Positions 17,811-27,260 of a stretch of DNA of 64,000 nt are shown piece by piece. The position numbers and the translations under genes are program-made. The notes beneath the pieces were generated by a model. It saw only the letters and a list, made by a program, of their open reading frames with translations. It was not told where the DNA came from and ran no database searches. The stretch is from Sphingomonas melonis (GTDB lineage: Bacteria; Pseudomonadota; Alphaproteobacteria; Sphingomonadales; Sphingomonadaceae), in the NCBI RefSeq assembly GCF_013409985.1, contig NZ_JACCBY010000004.1:124001-188000 (forward strand). Direction: 5' to 3'. How positions within the stretch are numbered: position 1 is the stretch's first letter; the number at the start of each line of letters is the position of its first letter.

Positions 17811-18839
17811 CTAGGCGGCGAAGTCGAGCACGATCCGCCCCTCGATCGTGCCGGCGCGCATCCGGTCGAACACCGCGTTGATGGACTCTAGCGACGCGGT
17901 TTCGTAGATCGCGCGCACCTTGCCGAGCGCGGCGAAATCGAGCGCTTCCTGCAGGTCGAGCCGCGTGCCGACGATCGACCCGCGCACGGTGATGCCGTTG
18001 AGTACGGTATCGAAGATCGGCAGCGGGAAATCGCCGGGCGGCAGGCCGTTGAGCGCGATCGTGCCGCCGCGCCGGGTCATCCCCATCGCCTGCGCGAAGG
18101 CCCGCGTCGAGACGGCGGTGACCAGCACGCCCTGCGCGCCGCCGATGCTCTTGCGCACGAAGGCGGCCGGATCGGTCTCGCGCGCGTTGACCGTCAAGGC
18201 GGCGCCCAGCCGTTCCGCCAGCCGCAGCTTGGCCTCGTCGACGTCGACCGCGACGACGTTGAGCCCCATCGCCACGGCATATTGGACCGCCATATGCCCG
18301 AGCCCGCCGATCCCGGAGATCGCGATCCAGTCGCCCGGCTTGGTATCGGTGACCTTGAGCCCCTTGTAGACGGTCACCCCGGCGCACAGCACCGGCGCGA
18401 TCTCCGCGAAATCCGATCCCGCGGGCAGGTGGCCGACGTAATCGGGATCGGCGATGACATAATCGGCGAAGCTGCCGTTGATCGAATAGCCGGTATTCTG
18501 CTGGCTCTCGCACAGCGTCTCCCAGCCGCCGAGGCAATGCACGCAATGACCGCAGGCGGAATAGAGCCAGGGAACGCCGACCCGGTCGCCTTCCTTGACA
18601 TGGGTGACGCCGGCCCCGACCGCGGCGACCGTCCCCACCCCTTCGTGACCGGGAATGAACGGCGGGTTGGGCTTGACCGGCCAGTCGCCATGCGCGGCGT
18701 GGAGATCGGTATGACAGACGCCGCACGCCGCCACCTTCACGAGGATCTGGCCACGCTCGGGCCTTGGCACCGCCACCTCCTCGATGACCAGCGGGGCGCC
18801 GAATTCCCGCACCACCGCGGCCTTCATCGTGTTGTCCAT
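17811..18839 (-). CDS. adhP: Zinc-dependent alcohol dehydrogenase (AdhP type)
   Basis: A 342-aa medium-chain dehydrogenase. Catalytic zinc residues are Cys42 (GVCHTD) and His65 (GHEGVG) with the expected later Cys in APVLCAGVT; structural zinc Cys96, 99, 102 and 110 are present. The NAD motif is [10 protein letters not shown] near 174-183. The family oxidises ethanol and other short alcohols or works in reverse during fermentation. It is convergent with ompW and divergent from arsR. A second in-frame ATG (residue 5) is possible. Its position beside fixLJ suggests oxygen-limited expression, but this is inferred. Confidence 0.92.
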   Translation of the reverse strand: MDNTMKAAVVREFGAPLVIEEVAVPRPERGQILVKVAACGVCHTDLHAAHGDWPVKPNPPFIPGHEGVGTVAAVGAGVTHVKEGDRVGVPWLYSACGHCVHCLGGWETLCESQQNTGYSINGSFADYVIADPDYVGHLPAGSDFAEIAPVLCAGVTVYKGLKVTDTKPGDWIAISGIGGLGHMAVQYAVAMGLNVVAVDVDEAKLRLAERLGAALTVNARETDPAAFVRKSIGGAQGVLVTAVSTRAFAQAMGMTRRGGTIALNGLPPGDFPLPIFDTVLNGITVRGSIVGTRLDLQEALDFAALGKVRAIYETASLESINAVFDRMRAGTIEGRIVLDFAA

Positions 18840-19034
18840 GTCGATCCTCCTCGTCAGACCAGGTGCGAGGCTTCACGGTCGGTTGCGGACACCGCCGTGC
18901 CGCGTCGCCAGTGCGGCGCACGGCCGGCATCGCCTGCGCTCCGGTCCATGCGCCTGCACCCTGCCGACGATCCTAGGCGCCGGCGCGACGGCGGCTGAAT
19001 CCGTAAGACTACCTAAAGCGAGCGCTGGCGACCG

Positions 19035-19069
19035 TTGGCGCGGCGGATGATATCCGCTATGCTGGATAT
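19035..19069 (+). promoter_or_regulatory. arsR promoter and operator abutting the start codon
   Basis: TTGGCG (19035-19040), a 17-base spacer and TATGCT (19058-19063) make a sigma70-like promoter whose expected start of transcription falls on the arsR ATG at 19070. ATATCC (19050-19055) and GGATAT (19064-19069) form an inverted repeat spanning the -10 box, as ArsR-type repressor sites do. There is no Shine-Dalgarno sequence before the ATG. Confidence 0.6.
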
Positions 19070-19417
19070 ATGGATACCGATTCGGCCATTGCCGCGCTCG
19101 GAGCGCTTGCACAGGGGACGCGGCTCGACGTGTTCCGCCTGCTCGTGCGGCATGAACCGCAGGGCATGGCGGCGGGGGAGATCGCCCGGCAGCTCGATGT
19201 GCCGCAGAACACCATGTCGGCCCATCTCGGCATCCTCGCCCGCGCCGGGATCGTCCGGTCCGAACGGCACAGCCGCTCCATCATCTACCGCGCCGATCTC
19301 GACGGCCTGCGCGCGCTGACGCTCTTCCTCGTCCGGGATTGCTGCGCCGATGCGCCGGACCTGTGCGCGCCGCTGCTCGCCGAACTCGCCCCCTCCTGCC
19401 GACAGGACGCCCCATGA
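19070..19417 (+). CDS. arsR: ArsR-family arsenic-responsive repressor
   Basis: A 115-aa winged-helix repressor. HTH segment [26 protein letters not shown], then a wing [11 protein letters not shown]. Candidate As(III) ligands are the Cys pair and nearby Cys in [12 protein letters not shown] and the C-terminal Cys in APSCRQ, different from the classic ELCVCDL site of E. coli ArsR. It begins an arsRCB operon: its TGA overlaps the arsC ATG. The transcript looks leaderless, with the operator over the -10 box, so the repressor would shut its own promoter directly. Confidence 0.93.
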   Translation: MDTDSAIAALGALAQGTRLDVFRLLVRHEPQGMAAGEIARQLDVPQNTMSAHLGILARAGIVRSERHSRSIIYRADLDGLRALTLFLVRDCCADAPDLCAPLLAELAPSCRQDAP

Positions 19418-19842
19418 CCAAAGATATCGTGATCTACCACAATCCCGCGTGCGGCACGTCGCGCAACGCGCTGGCGATGATCCGCAACGCGGGGATCGAA
19501 CCGCATGTCATCGAATATCTGAAGACCCCGCCATCGCGCGCCTTGCTGGCCGATTTGATCGCGCGCGCCGGGCTCACCGCCCGCGCGCTGCTGCGCGAGA
19601 AAGGCACGCCTTATGCCGAGCTTGGCCTGGCCGATCCGTCGCTGTCCGACGACGCGCTGCTCGATGCCATGATGGCGCACCCGATCCTCATCAACCGGCC
19701 GCTGGTCGTCTCGCCGCTCGGCGTGAGGCTGTGTCGTCCGTCGGAGGCCGTGCTCGACCTGCTGCCCGCGCCCCAGCGCGGCGCCTTCGCCAAGGAGGAT
19801 GGCGAACCGGTGGTGGATGCCGCCGGACGGCGCATCGGCTGA
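19414..19842 (+). CDS. arsC: Glutaredoxin-type arsenate reductase
   Basis: A 142-aa cytoplasmic reductase that converts As(V) to As(III) with glutathione/glutaredoxin. The catalytic Cys13 lies in [13 protein letters not shown], and the later [16 protein letters not shown] holds the conserved Arg residues of the family. ATG 19414 overlaps the arsR stop (ATGA); the longer frame upstream is in arsR and not used. Its TGA overlaps the arsB ATG (TGATG), so all three genes are translationally coupled. Confidence 0.95.
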   Translation: MTKDIVIYHNPACGTSRNALAMIRNAGIEPHVIEYLKTPPSRALLADLIARAGLTARALLREKGTPYAELGLADPSLSDDALLDAMMAHPILINRPLVVSPLGVRLCRPSEAVLDLLPAPQRGAFAKEDGEPVVDAAGRRIG

Positions 19843-21128
19843 TGCTGGCGGCGCTCGCCATCTTCGTCGTCACCATCGCGCTGGTGATCTGGCAGCCGAG
19901 GGGGCTGGGCATCGGCTGGAGCGCGCTGGGCGGCGCGGCGGTGGCGCTGCTGGTCGGCGTGGTCTCGCTGGCCGACGTGCCGGTGGTGTGGGGCATCGTC
20001 TGGAACGCCACGGCCACCTTCGTGGCGATCATCGTCATCAGCCTGTTGCTCGACGAGGCGGGCTTCTTCGAATGGGCGGCGCTGCACGTCGCGCGGTGGG
20101 GCGGCGGCAGTGGCCGGCGATTGTTCGTGCTGATCGTGCTGCTCGGCGCAGCGGTGTCGGCATTGTTCGCCAACGACGGCGCGGCGCTGATCCTGACGCC
20201 GATCGTCATCGCAATGCTGCGGGCGCTCGGCTATCGCGAGCGGGCGACGCTGGCCTTCGTCATGGCGGCGGGCTTTGTCGCCGACACCGCCAGCCTGCCG
20301 CTGATCGTCTCCAACCTCGTCAACATCGTGTCGGCCGACTTCTTCCGCATCGGCTTTGCGGATTATGCGTCGGTGATGGTGCCCGTCGATCTGGCATCGA
20401 TCGCCGCGACGCTGGTCGTGCTGCTGCTCGTCTTCCGGCGGGACGTGCCGCGCGACTATGACCTGGCGCAGCTCCGCCCGCCGGCGGACGCGATCCGCGA
20501 CCGTGCCACCTTCACGGCGGGAAGGGTCGTGCTTGCCGCCCTGCTCGCCGGCTTCTTCCTGCTCGAACCAATCGGCGTGCCGGTCAGCGCCATCGCGGCG
20601 GCGGGCGCAATGCTGCTGCTGGTCATCGCCGCGCGCGGCCACGTCATCCAGACCCGTACGGTGCTGCGCGGCGCGCCGTGGCAGGTCGTGATCTTCTCGC
20701 TCGGCATGTATCTGGTCGTCTACGGCCTGCGCAACGCCGGGTTGACCGGTCATCTCGCCGCCCTGCTCGATGCCGCTGCGCAAGGCGGCGTCTGGGGTGC
20801 GGCGTTCGGCACCGGCCTGCTCGCCGCGCTGCTGTCGTCGGTGATGAACAACATGCCGACGGTGCTGGTCGGCGCGCTCGCGATCGACGCGAGCCATGCC
20901 AGCGGCGCGGTGCGGCAGGCGATGATCTACGCCAACGTGATCGGATGCGACCTCGGCCCCAAGATCACGCCGATCGGTTCACTCGCGACGCTGCTGTGGC
21001 TGCACGTGCTGGGGCAGAAGGGCATCCGCATCGGCTGGGGCTATTATGTCAGGGTCGGCACGACGCTGACCGTGCCGGTATTGGTGGTGACGCTGGGTGC
21101 GCTCGCGTTGCGGATCGGTGTCGGCTGA
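19842..21128 (+). CDS. arsB: ArsB-type arsenite efflux permease
   Basis: A 428-aa polytopic membrane protein of the ArsB/NhaD superfamily with about eleven hydrophobic segments. Motifs include [39 protein letters not shown] and [14 protein letters not shown], diagnostic of ArsB. It expels arsenite made by ArsC. The start at 19842 is fixed by TGATG overlap with arsC. No arsA ATPase is present, so it would act as a secondary carrier. Confidence 0.94.
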   Translation: MLAALAIFVVTIALVIWQPRGLGIGWSALGGAAVALLVGVVSLADVPVVWGIVWNATATFVAIIVISLLLDEAGFFEWAALHVARWGGGSGRRLFVLIVLLGAAVSALFANDGAALILTPIVIAMLRALGYRERATLAFVMAAGFVADTASLPLIVSNLVNIVSADFFRIGFADYASVMVPVDLASIAATLVVLLLVFRRDVPRDYDLAQLRPPADAIRDRATFTAGRVVLAALLAGFFLLEPIGVPVSAIAAAGAMLLLVIAARGHVIQTRTVLRGAPWQVVIFSLGMYLVVYGLRNAGLTGHLAALLDAAAQGGVWGAAFGTGLLAALLSSVMNNMPTVLVGALAIDASHASGAVRQAMIYANVIGCDLGPKITPIGSLATLLWLHVLGQKGIRIGWGYYVRVGTTLTVPVLVVTLGALALRIGVG

Positions 21129-21263
21129 GACGGAAGTGCCTCCAGCGAATTTGGGGCAGATAGCTGGATGATATCTTTCGGCTACCCCCTTTGGCTGGCT
21201 TGGTAATCGCGACACGGCCGCGCCGTTGTGATATGCCATTCCGACGGGTCGGGGAGGCCACGC

Positions 21264-22313
21264 ATGCCCTATTATGCTGGATTGAGGCGGGAAACGGACG
21301 ACGTCCGGCGGCGGGTCGCCGATGGCCTGGTGCGACTGCGCCGCACCATCGTCGACAGCGGCGTGCCCGCCAAGACCCTCGACGGCGACGTGCTGATCGC
21401 AAGCTGGAACATCCGCGAGTTCGACAGCGGCAAATATGGCGGCAGGCTCGTCGACGCCTTCTACTACATTGCGGAGATCATCAGCCACTTCGACCTGGTC
21501 GCGGTGCAGGAGGTGCGCGCCGATCTGTCCGCGCTCGATCGGGTGATCGGCCTGCTCGGCGGCTGGTGGAAATATGTGGTGACCGACGTGACGGAGGGGA
21601 CCTCGGGCAACGGCGAGCGGATGGCGTTCGTCTACGACAGCCGCAAGGTGGCGTTCGGCGGCCTCGCCGGCGAGATCGTCCTGCCGCCCGAGAAGGTCGA
21701 CACCGAGGTTCTCCAGTTCGCCCGCACCCCGTTCGTATGCGGCTTCAAGGCCGGCTGGGCGCGGATCGACGTCTGCACCGTCCATATCTACTACGGCAAG
21801 GGCGTCCCGGTCGACAGCCGCAGGCTCGAGGAAATCCGCAAGCTGGCCAAATTCCTGGCCAAGCGCGCCAAGATGGCGGCGCAGCCGGCGGGCACGGCGC
21901 CGCGCCCCGGTTCACCGGACAATCTGGTCCTCCTCGGCGATTTCAACGTGTTCGCCGCCGGCGACGCGACGCTGAAGGCGATCACCGATGCGGGCTTCGC
22001 GATCCCCAAGGTGCTGACTGACCGCAAGGGCAGCAACATCGCCAAGAACAAATATTACGACCAGATCGCGATATGGCGCGGTCGCCGCTTCGACACGACC
22101 GATCGGGGCGGCGTGCTCGATTATTACCAGGCGGTCTATCGCGACGAGGACGAGGCCGGCTATGCGGCGGAGATCAAGCCGGCGAAGTCGGGCAAGGCAC
22201 GCAAATATGCCGACTGGCGGACCTATCAGATGTCCGACCACCTCGTGCTCTGGGCGGCGTTCAAGGTCGATTTCGCCGACGACTATCTCGCCGGGCTCGC
22301 GACCGGGGAATAG
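21264..22313 (+). CDS. Endonuclease/exonuclease/phosphatase (EEP) family protein
   Basis: A 349-aa protein of the EEP (DNase I-like) superfamily. Ordered motifs are IASWNIREFDSGKYGG (metal/phosphate-side Asn), VAVQEVR (catalytic Glu), LLGDFNVF (Asp/Asn), and MSDHLVLWAAF (catalytic Asp-His). ATG 21264 is preceded by GGGGAGG; the frame opens at 21228 but those residues look non-coding. The family includes nucleases and lipid/inositol phosphatases; no signal peptide is seen, so a nuclease is more likely. It stands alone after the ars operon. Confidence 0.85.
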   Translation: MPYYAGLRRETDDVRRRVADGLVRLRRTIVDSGVPAKTLDGDVLIASWNIREFDSGKYGGRLVDAFYYIAEIISHFDLVAVQEVRADLSALDRVIGLLGGWWKYVVTDVTEGTSGNGERMAFVYDSRKVAFGGLAGEIVLPPEKVDTEVLQFARTPFVCGFKAGWARIDVCTVHIYYGKGVPVDSRRLEEIRKLAKFLAKRAKMAAQPAGTAPRPGSPDNLVLLGDFNVFAAGDATLKAITDAGFAIPKVLTDRKGSNIAKNKYYDQIAIWRGRRFDTTDRGGVLDYYQAVYRDEDEAGYAAEIKPAKSGKARKYADWRTYQMSDHLVLWAAFKVDFADDYLAGLATGE

Positions 22314-22459
22314 AGCGGCGTGGTTGCGCGCGAGCCGTGGCGCCGTGTGGCGTCGTCATACCGGCCCGCGGGCGAACGCCGGGCAACCACGGCAGCGTTG
22401 GTGTGTTCAGGCTGTTCATGCCGAACCGACGGTGGGGCGGCATGTTCAAGGGGCAGACA

Positions 22460-22702
22460 ATGGCATTCGCTGACGACATGACCAACGCGCTCGATATGGC
22501 GCTCGTCGCGGCGCGGACCGAGTACCGCGACGCCGTTGTCGAACTCGCCACGCGTGAAGCGGCCAAGCCTGTCTCCAGCGCGCGCGACCCCGCCGATATC
22601 GATCGTATCCATCATGCGCGGACCCGCGTGATCGGGCTGGATGCCGCGCGTGAGGAACTGTCCCGCATGATCGACGAAGGCGCGCTTCCGCCCGGCGTGT
22701 AG
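22460..22702 (+). CDS. Small conserved-looking hypothetical protein (80 aa)
   Basis: An 80-aa acidic helical protein beginning MAFADDMTNALDMALVAART. ATG 22460 has AAGGGGC upstream, better than ATG 22442. It has no signal peptide or membrane segment. I recognise no family. It stands before a receiver gene in the same direction with a 62-base gap. Confidence 0.55.
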   Translation: MAFADDMTNALDMALVAARTEYRDAVVELATREAAKPVSSARDPADIDRIHHARTRVIGLDAAREELSRMIDEGALPPGV

Positions 22703-22764
22703 GCGCGGACCTCTTTGATCTGCTGACGGTAGGACCGTTATCCTGTCCTAGTGGTTGAGGGGCG

Positions 22765-23172
22765 ATGGAAACCTCTACGATCCCCTATGCGCTCGCCGTC
22801 GATGATGATCCCTTCATCCTGATGGACGTGACCGGCATCCTCGAAGATGCCGGGTTCCGTACGCATGAGGCCGATGACGGTGACGCCGCCATTCTCATGC
22901 TGCCCGAATATGCCCACACCATCACCCTGCTCTTCTCGGACGTCGATATGCCGGGGGATACCGACGGATTTGCGCTCGCGCGCCATGTTGCGGAACACTA
23001 TCCGTGGATCGAGATCGTCATCGCCAGCGGGCGCGTAAGCCCGGGCGCGGGAGACATGCCGGAAAAGGCGACCTTCCTGTCGAAGCCTTTCACGGCTGCC
23101 ATGATCACAGAGCATCTGCGGGAAACGTTGCCGGATGGGAAGAAGCCCGAGCAGCTGCGCACCGCCGTTTAG
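22765..23172 (+). CDS. Stand-alone receiver-domain protein
   Basis: A 135-aa single receiver. Acidic pocket AVDDDPF at 11-17, phospho-acceptor Asp59 in LLFSDVDMPG, Ser in VIASGRVS and Lys in FLSKPFTAAM. This subtype (SDVDMPG) is common in alphaproteobacteria and often pairs with HWE-type kinases, none of which is visible here. The preceding gene is an 80-aa unknown. Confidence 0.88.
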   Translation: METSTIPYALAVDDDPFILMDVTGILEDAGFRTHEADDGDAAILMLPEYAHTITLLFSDVDMPGDTDGFALARHVAEHYPWIEIVIASGRVSPGAGDMPEKATFLSKPFTAAMITEHLRETLPDGKKPEQLRTAV

Positions 23173-23245
23173 TCGCCGACCGGCCGCGCGACCGCTGGCG
23201 CCCGGTCCAATCTGCCCCACCGATCATGGCAAAGTGGCTGATCTA

Positions 23246-23551
23246 GGCCGGATCGACATTCAAGCTTCGGAGATAACGCCGGCCCCGGCAGGGCAAGGCT
23301 ATCGTGTGGACCTTCGCTTTAGTCCGCCGCCTCCCAATCCCACCCCGTCACCCCGGACTTGTTCCGGGGTCCACTCTGCGGCGAGGGGAAAGGCTTGATG
23401 GGGCACCATTCCCTCGTGGCCCGGTGGACCCCGGAACGAGTCCGGGGTGACGGACGCGAGGAGGACGCCGACACGAACCTCATCACCGGAGCCATAGGCG
23501 ACAGCCCTCCCCCCTAGAGGGGAAGGAGTTGGGCTGAATGTCGATCCGGCC
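23246..23551. repeat. Dispersed repeat R1, copy a, with 15-bp perfect terminal inverted repeats
   Basis: The element is bounded by GGCCGGATCGACATT (23246-23260) and its exact reverse complement AATGTCGATCCGGCC (23537-23551). Inside, 23347-23374 and 23424-23451 are a 28-bp inverted pair with one mismatch (core CCCCGGA...TTCCGGGG), as in REP/REPIN elements. A second copy lies at 34511-34812. No coding sequence is recognised. It fills the gap between the receiver gene and the zinc dehydrogenase gene. Confidence 0.82.
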
Positions 23552-23656
23552 CAGATAGATAACCGGCCCGCGGGCCCATTCCGTGATCCAGGGCGTTGGG
23601 GGTGTTCAGTCGCTTTTCCGATCCAGGCGGAGCTCCTGCTCACACGGAGAAGACAT

Positions 23657-24832
23657 ATGCGCGCACTATGCTGGCACGGTAAGGGTGACGTCCGCGTCGA
23701 CACCGTCGCGGACCCCGAGATCAAGCATCCGCGCGATGCGATCATCAAGGTCACCGCGTGTGCGATCTGCGGGTCGGACCTCCACCTGCTCGACGGCTAC
23801 CAGCCGACCATGGAAGCGGGCGACATTCTCGGCCACGAAAACATGGGCGAGGTCGTCGCGCTGGGCTCTGAGGTCACCAACCTCAAGATCGGCGATCGGG
23901 TGGTGGTGCCCTTCACGATCAGCTGCGGCGACTGCTGGTTCTGTCGCAAGGGCCTGTTCGCGGCCTGCGATCGGACCAATCCGAATGCTGAGATGGCCGC
24001 CAAGGCGATGGGCCACGCGCCCGCCGGGCTGTTCGGCTTCAGCCACATGCTGGGCGGCTATTGCGGTGGCCAGGCGGAGTACCTCCGCGTGCCGATGGCC
24101 GATTTCGGCCCGATCAAGATCCCGGACACCGTCACCGACGATCAGGCGCTGTTCCTCTCGGACATCTTCCCGACCGGCTACATGGCCGCCGAGAACGCGC
24201 AGATCGAGCCGGGCGACACCGTTGCCATCTGGGGCTGCGGCCCGGTCGGCCAGTTCGCCATACGCTCCGCACTGATGATGGGGGCGGGGCGCGTGATCGC
24301 CATAGACGAACTGCCCGAGCGGCTCGCCATGGCCGAGGCTGGCGGTGCCGAGACGATCAACTTCGCCGAGACCGACGTCTATGACGAGCTGCAGGCGCGG
24401 ACCAAGGGGCGCGGCCCCGACAGCTGCATCGATGCGGTCGGCTGCGAAGCGGCCGCGCACGGCGCTGCCGACGCCGTCATGGACAAGGTCAAGGCGAGCA
24501 TGATGCTCGCCACCGATCGGGTCCATGTGCTGCGTCAGGCGATCATGAGCTGCCGTAAGGGCGGCACCGTCTCGGTCCCGGGCGTCTATGTCGGCATGGG
24601 CGACAAGCTGCCGATCGGTGCGGCGATGAACAAGGGGCTGACGATCAAGCTCGGACAGACCCACGTCCAGCGCTACACCAAGCCGCTGCTGGAGAAGATC
24701 GTGGCCGGCGCGATCGATCCCAGCTTCGTCATCACGCACCCGGCCAGCCTCGAGGATGCGCCGGAAATGTACGCCAAGTTCCGCGACAAGGAGGACGGCG
24801 TCATCAAGGTGGTGATGCGCCCGCACGGCTGA
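23657..24832 (+). CDS. Zinc-dependent dehydrogenase, glutathione-independent formaldehyde dehydrogenase-like
   Basis: A 391-aa medium-chain dehydrogenase of the FDH-like group. Catalytic zinc residues Cys38 (CAICGSD) and His60 (GHENMGE) and structural Cys90, 93, 96 and 104 are present; the cofactor site is [11 protein letters not shown] near 215. It has the long insert around 105-150 ([15 protein letters not shown]) typical of the group. The substrate may be formaldehyde or another aldehyde/alcohol. GGAGAAG lies before the ATG. It is monocistronic and flanked by repeats on both sides. Confidence 0.9.
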   Translation: MRALCWHGKGDVRVDTVADPEIKHPRDAIIKVTACAICGSDLHLLDGYQPTMEAGDILGHENMGEVVALGSEVTNLKIGDRVVVPFTISCGDCWFCRKGLFAACDRTNPNAEMAAKAMGHAPAGLFGFSHMLGGYCGGQAEYLRVPMADFGPIKIPDTVTDDQALFLSDIFPTGYMAAENAQIEPGDTVAIWGCGPVGQFAIRSALMMGAGRVIAIDELPERLAMAEAGGAETINFAETDVYDELQARTKGRGPDSCIDAVGCEAAAHGAADAVMDKVKASMMLATDRVHVLRQAIMSCRKGGTVSVPGVYVGMGDKLPIGAAMNKGLTIKLGQTHVQRYTKPLLEKIVAGAIDPSFVITHPASLEDAPEMYAKFRDKEDGVIKVVMRPHG

Positions 24833-24854
24833 GCCGCCAAGCCGTTGGTCTTGC

Positions 24855-24939
24855 CCTGCGTCCGGCCCCACGGGGGGGGGGGGGGCGGAATTGCGGCGCA
24901 ACCCGCCTCAGCAGGCCAGCGGCTTGAACCGGACGCAGG
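24855..24939. repeat. Inverted repeat enclosing a 14-G homopolymer
   Basis: CCTGCGTCCGG (24855-24865) and CCGGACGCAGG (24929-24939) are perfect inverted arms. Between them lies an uninterrupted run of 14 G (24872-24885). The structure begins 22 bases after the dehydrogenase stop and may serve as a terminator; the G run is long enough to be unstable. Confidence 0.75.
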
Positions 24940-24952
24940 CGAAGCCCAGTCA

Positions 24953-25185
24953 GGCCGGATCGACTTTCAAGCTTTGAAATAAACTCCTCCCCCGCCAGGG
25001 AGTGCAGGGTTGGATTGCCCCCGGCAATCCAAGCACATGCCAGGGGCATGTGCGACCCGGCGCTGTGGCGCGCCCGGAGGGCGTGACGGAGGGGGAGGTA
25101 ACGATGTCTTCGGTGGCGTGTCCTCCCCCTCCGTCATGCCTTCGGCATGCCACCTCCCCCTGGCGGGGGAGGAATGTATCGACTG
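24953..25185. repeat. Dispersed repeat R2, copy a
   Basis: Starts GGCCGGATCGACTTT, a variant of the R1 border, followed by CAAGCTT and AACTCCTCCCCCGCCA, and ends TGGCGGGGGAGGA. It contains the stem pair around CCCCTCCGTCATGCC and GGCATGCCACC. The copy at 62428-62596 is the same sequence in the opposite orientation but lacks about 55 bases present here. No gene inside. Confidence 0.8.
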
Positions 25186-25203
25186 TCGGTTCCACCTAAC
25201 CCG

Positions 25204-25440
25204 ATGACCGATCCAAGGGCCACGACGCTCTCTCTGCTTGCGCGCCGCGCACCGGACGCGACGATCTGCCCGAGCGAGGTGGCGCGTGCGATCGCGCCGG
25301 ACTGGCGGGCGGCGATGCCTGTGGTGCACGCCGCGGTCGACGCGCTGGTCCGCGACGGGCTGGTGCGACTGAGCTGGAAGGGGCAAGCGCTGACAACGCG
25401 ATCGGGACCGTACCGGATCGCCCGTCGCAGCGATGGGTGA
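25204..25440 (+). CDS. DUF3253-domain protein
   Basis: A 78-aa protein matching the DUF3253 pattern: DATICPSEVARAIAPDWRAA, MPVVHAAVDALVRDGLVRL, SWKGQAL and GPYRIARR. Probably a small winged-helix fold; function unknown. ATG 25204 is taken as the start; the open frame continues upstream into repeat R2 (to 25147), which would add 19 residues encoded by repeat DNA. It is followed by another small gene in the same direction. Confidence 0.78.
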   Translation: MTDPRATTLSLLARRAPDATICPSEVARAIAPDWRAAMPVVHAAVDALVRDGLVRLSWKGQALTTRSGPYRIARRSDG

Positions 25441-25488
25441 GGCAAGGCCCCTCTCCCGCACGCGTCGTTCCTGCGCTATCGGGCGGCA

Positions 25489-25743
25489 ATGGCGAGGAAG
25501 AAGCGCTACCTGACCGCGACGATGGCCGACGGCTACGTGAAGACGATCGGCCCGACCGCCGCGCCGTTCACACATTATTGGCGGATCGTCGCGCATCTGC
25601 ACGACGGCAAGACCGAGGTGTTCTGGGGCCACGCCACCTCGGCAAAGGAGGCGGCGGCCAAGGAAGCGCTGACCGACCAGGCGGCAAGGCGGCACGGGTG
25701 GAAACGCTTCGATTTCGAGGTCGCCGAGCTGACCGAGCACTGA
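25489..25743 (+). CDS. Small hypothetical protein (84 aa)
   Basis: An 84-aa basic/acidic soluble protein, MARKKRYLTATMADGYVKT at the N-terminus, with an aromatic-rich centre (FTHYWRIVAHLHDGKTEVFW) and a helical Ala/Lys-rich part (SAKEAAAKEAL). No family recognised. It follows the DUF3253 gene by about 50 bases and may be co-transcribed. Confidence 0.6.
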   Translation: MARKKRYLTATMADGYVKTIGPTAAPFTHYWRIVAHLHDGKTEVFWGHATSAKEAAAKEALTDQAARRHGWKRFDFEVAELTEH

Positions 25744-25908
25744 CCCGTCGCCTGGGGTTCAGTCACCCCGATGGCGTGCCCACATGACGGCACCCGATGT
25801 ACATTCATCCTGATCGCCGCGCCGCCGGTCGGCTTCCCCGCAACGAAGCGTGAGAATGAGGCTGAAACTGTTGCCCTCTCGAGCGTTGGAACGGGCAAAG
25901 GAAGCACC

Positions 25909-26988
25909 ATGCCATTTGATCCGCCCTACGTTGCCTCGCCTGACCGATATGACAGCGGCATGCCGTACCGTCGCACCGGCCGCAGCGGGTTGAGGCTGCC
26001 CGCCATCAGCCTGGGACTCTGGCAGAACTTCGGCGGCACCGACGTCTTCGAAACCGGGCGATCCGTCCTGCGCCGCGCGTTCGATCGGGGCGTCACCCAC
26101 TTCGATCTCGCCAACAATTATGGTCCCCCCTATGGCTCGGCGGAGGAGAATTTCGGCCGTGTGCTCGCCGCCGATCTGCTCGCCCATCGTGACGAACTGA
26201 TCATCTCGACCAAGGCTGGCTGGGACATGTGGCCCGGACCGTACGGCGATGTCGGCTCGTCGAAAAAGTACCTGATCGCCAGTTGCGAGCAAAGCCTCAA
26301 GCGGATGGGGCTCGACTATGTCGATATCTTCTATTCGCACCGCGTCGATCCTGCGACGCCGCTCGAGGAGACGATGGGTGCGCTGGTTCAGCTCCACCGG
26401 CAGGGCAAGGCGCTCTACGTCGGCATCTCCTCCTATGCGCCCGAACTGACCCGGCGCGCGGCGCAGATCCTGGCCGAGGAAAAGGTGCCGCTGTTCATCC
26501 ACCAGCCCAGCTATTCGATCTTGAACCGCTGGATCGAGCGTGTACTGCTCGCCACCCTGGATGACCTCGGCACGGGGTGCATCGCCTTCTCACCGCTCGC
26601 CCAGGGCATGCTGACGGACAAATATCTGCATGGCGTTCCGCCGGAGGCACGCGCCAACCGAGGCGGATCGCTGTCGCAGGCCTTGCTTTCGGAGACGAAC
26701 CTGGCCGCTATCCGCAACCTGAACGCTATCGCATCGGAGCGCGGGCAAACGCTTGCCCAGATGGCGATCGCCTGGGTGCTGCGCGATCCGCGTGTCACCT
26801 CAGCCTTGGTCGGTGCCCGCACCGTCGAACAACTCGATGACTCGCTCGATGCCATCAAGCGGCTCGATTTCTCCGCCGACGAACTCGCCGCCATCGACAA
26901 GGCTGCCGAAGACGGCGGGATCAACCTGTGGGCGGAATCGTCGGACATCGCGGCACTGCCGGCGGCGCAAGGTGTCCCGGCACCGTAA
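25909..26988 (+). CDS. Aldo/keto reductase, L-glyceraldehyde-3-phosphate reductase-like
   Basis: A 359-aa NADPH-dependent aldo/keto reductase of the YghZ/MgrA branch. The catalytic tetrad can be seen as Asp and Tyr in DLANNYGPPYGSAEE, Lys in IISTKAG and His in IFYSHRVD; cofactor-binding ALVGARTVEQLDDS is near the end. ATG 25909 has AAAGGAAG upstream; the frame opens at 25771 but upstream residues look spurious. Likely detoxifies small aldehydes. It stands alone and ends before a large stem-loop. Confidence 0.92.
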   Translation: MPFDPPYVASPDRYDSGMPYRRTGRSGLRLPAISLGLWQNFGGTDVFETGRSVLRRAFDRGVTHFDLANNYGPPYGSAEENFGRVLAADLLAHRDELIISTKAGWDMWPGPYGDVGSSKKYLIASCEQSLKRMGLDYVDIFYSHRVDPATPLEETMGALVQLHRQGKALYVGISSYAPELTRRAAQILAEEKVPLFIHQPSYSILNRWIERVLLATLDDLGTGCIAFSPLAQGMLTDKYLHGVPPEARANRGGSLSQALLSETNLAAIRNLNAIASERGQTLAQMAIAWVLRDPRVTSALVGARTVEQLDDSLDAIKRLDFSADELAAIDKAAEDGGINLWAESSDIAALPAAQGVPAP

Positions 26989-27016
26989 TATCGCTCACGG
27001 TTCGCGTCCGACCTGG

Positions 27017-27060
27017 GGGTCTTTCATGCCATCTTGATGGCATCGTGGCACGAGAGACCC
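27017..27060. other. Two-level stem-loop between aldo/keto reductase and tad genes
   Basis: Outer arms GGGTCT (27017-27022) and AGACCC (27055-27060) enclose a perfect inner hairpin ATGCCATC-TT-GATGGCAT (27026-27043). It begins 29 bases after a stop codon, so a terminator or a small structured RNA is possible. There is no T tract after it. Confidence 0.5.
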
Positions 27061-27260
27061 GGAATCGGTCGTTTGCACCTCGCCACACCGTGCCGGCTGC
27101 CCGGTAACGGCGGCCGTCATGCCGCTGGGGGTGGAACCATGCGCTCGGCGCGATAAAACCGTTTCCGTTCTAGTGTCGGATTTTTAACCCATAACCACCT
27201 ACAAGATCGCCGGAATACAGCGACTTGCCCCGGGGCAGTGGCGATCGTGGGGTAAGCGAC

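Noticed and set aside
18995-19020. FixJ-like CCGTAAGACTACCTAAAG
   Set aside because: Weak inverted half-sites, 160 bases from adhP and next to the better supported arsR promoter; not enough to call a FixJ box.
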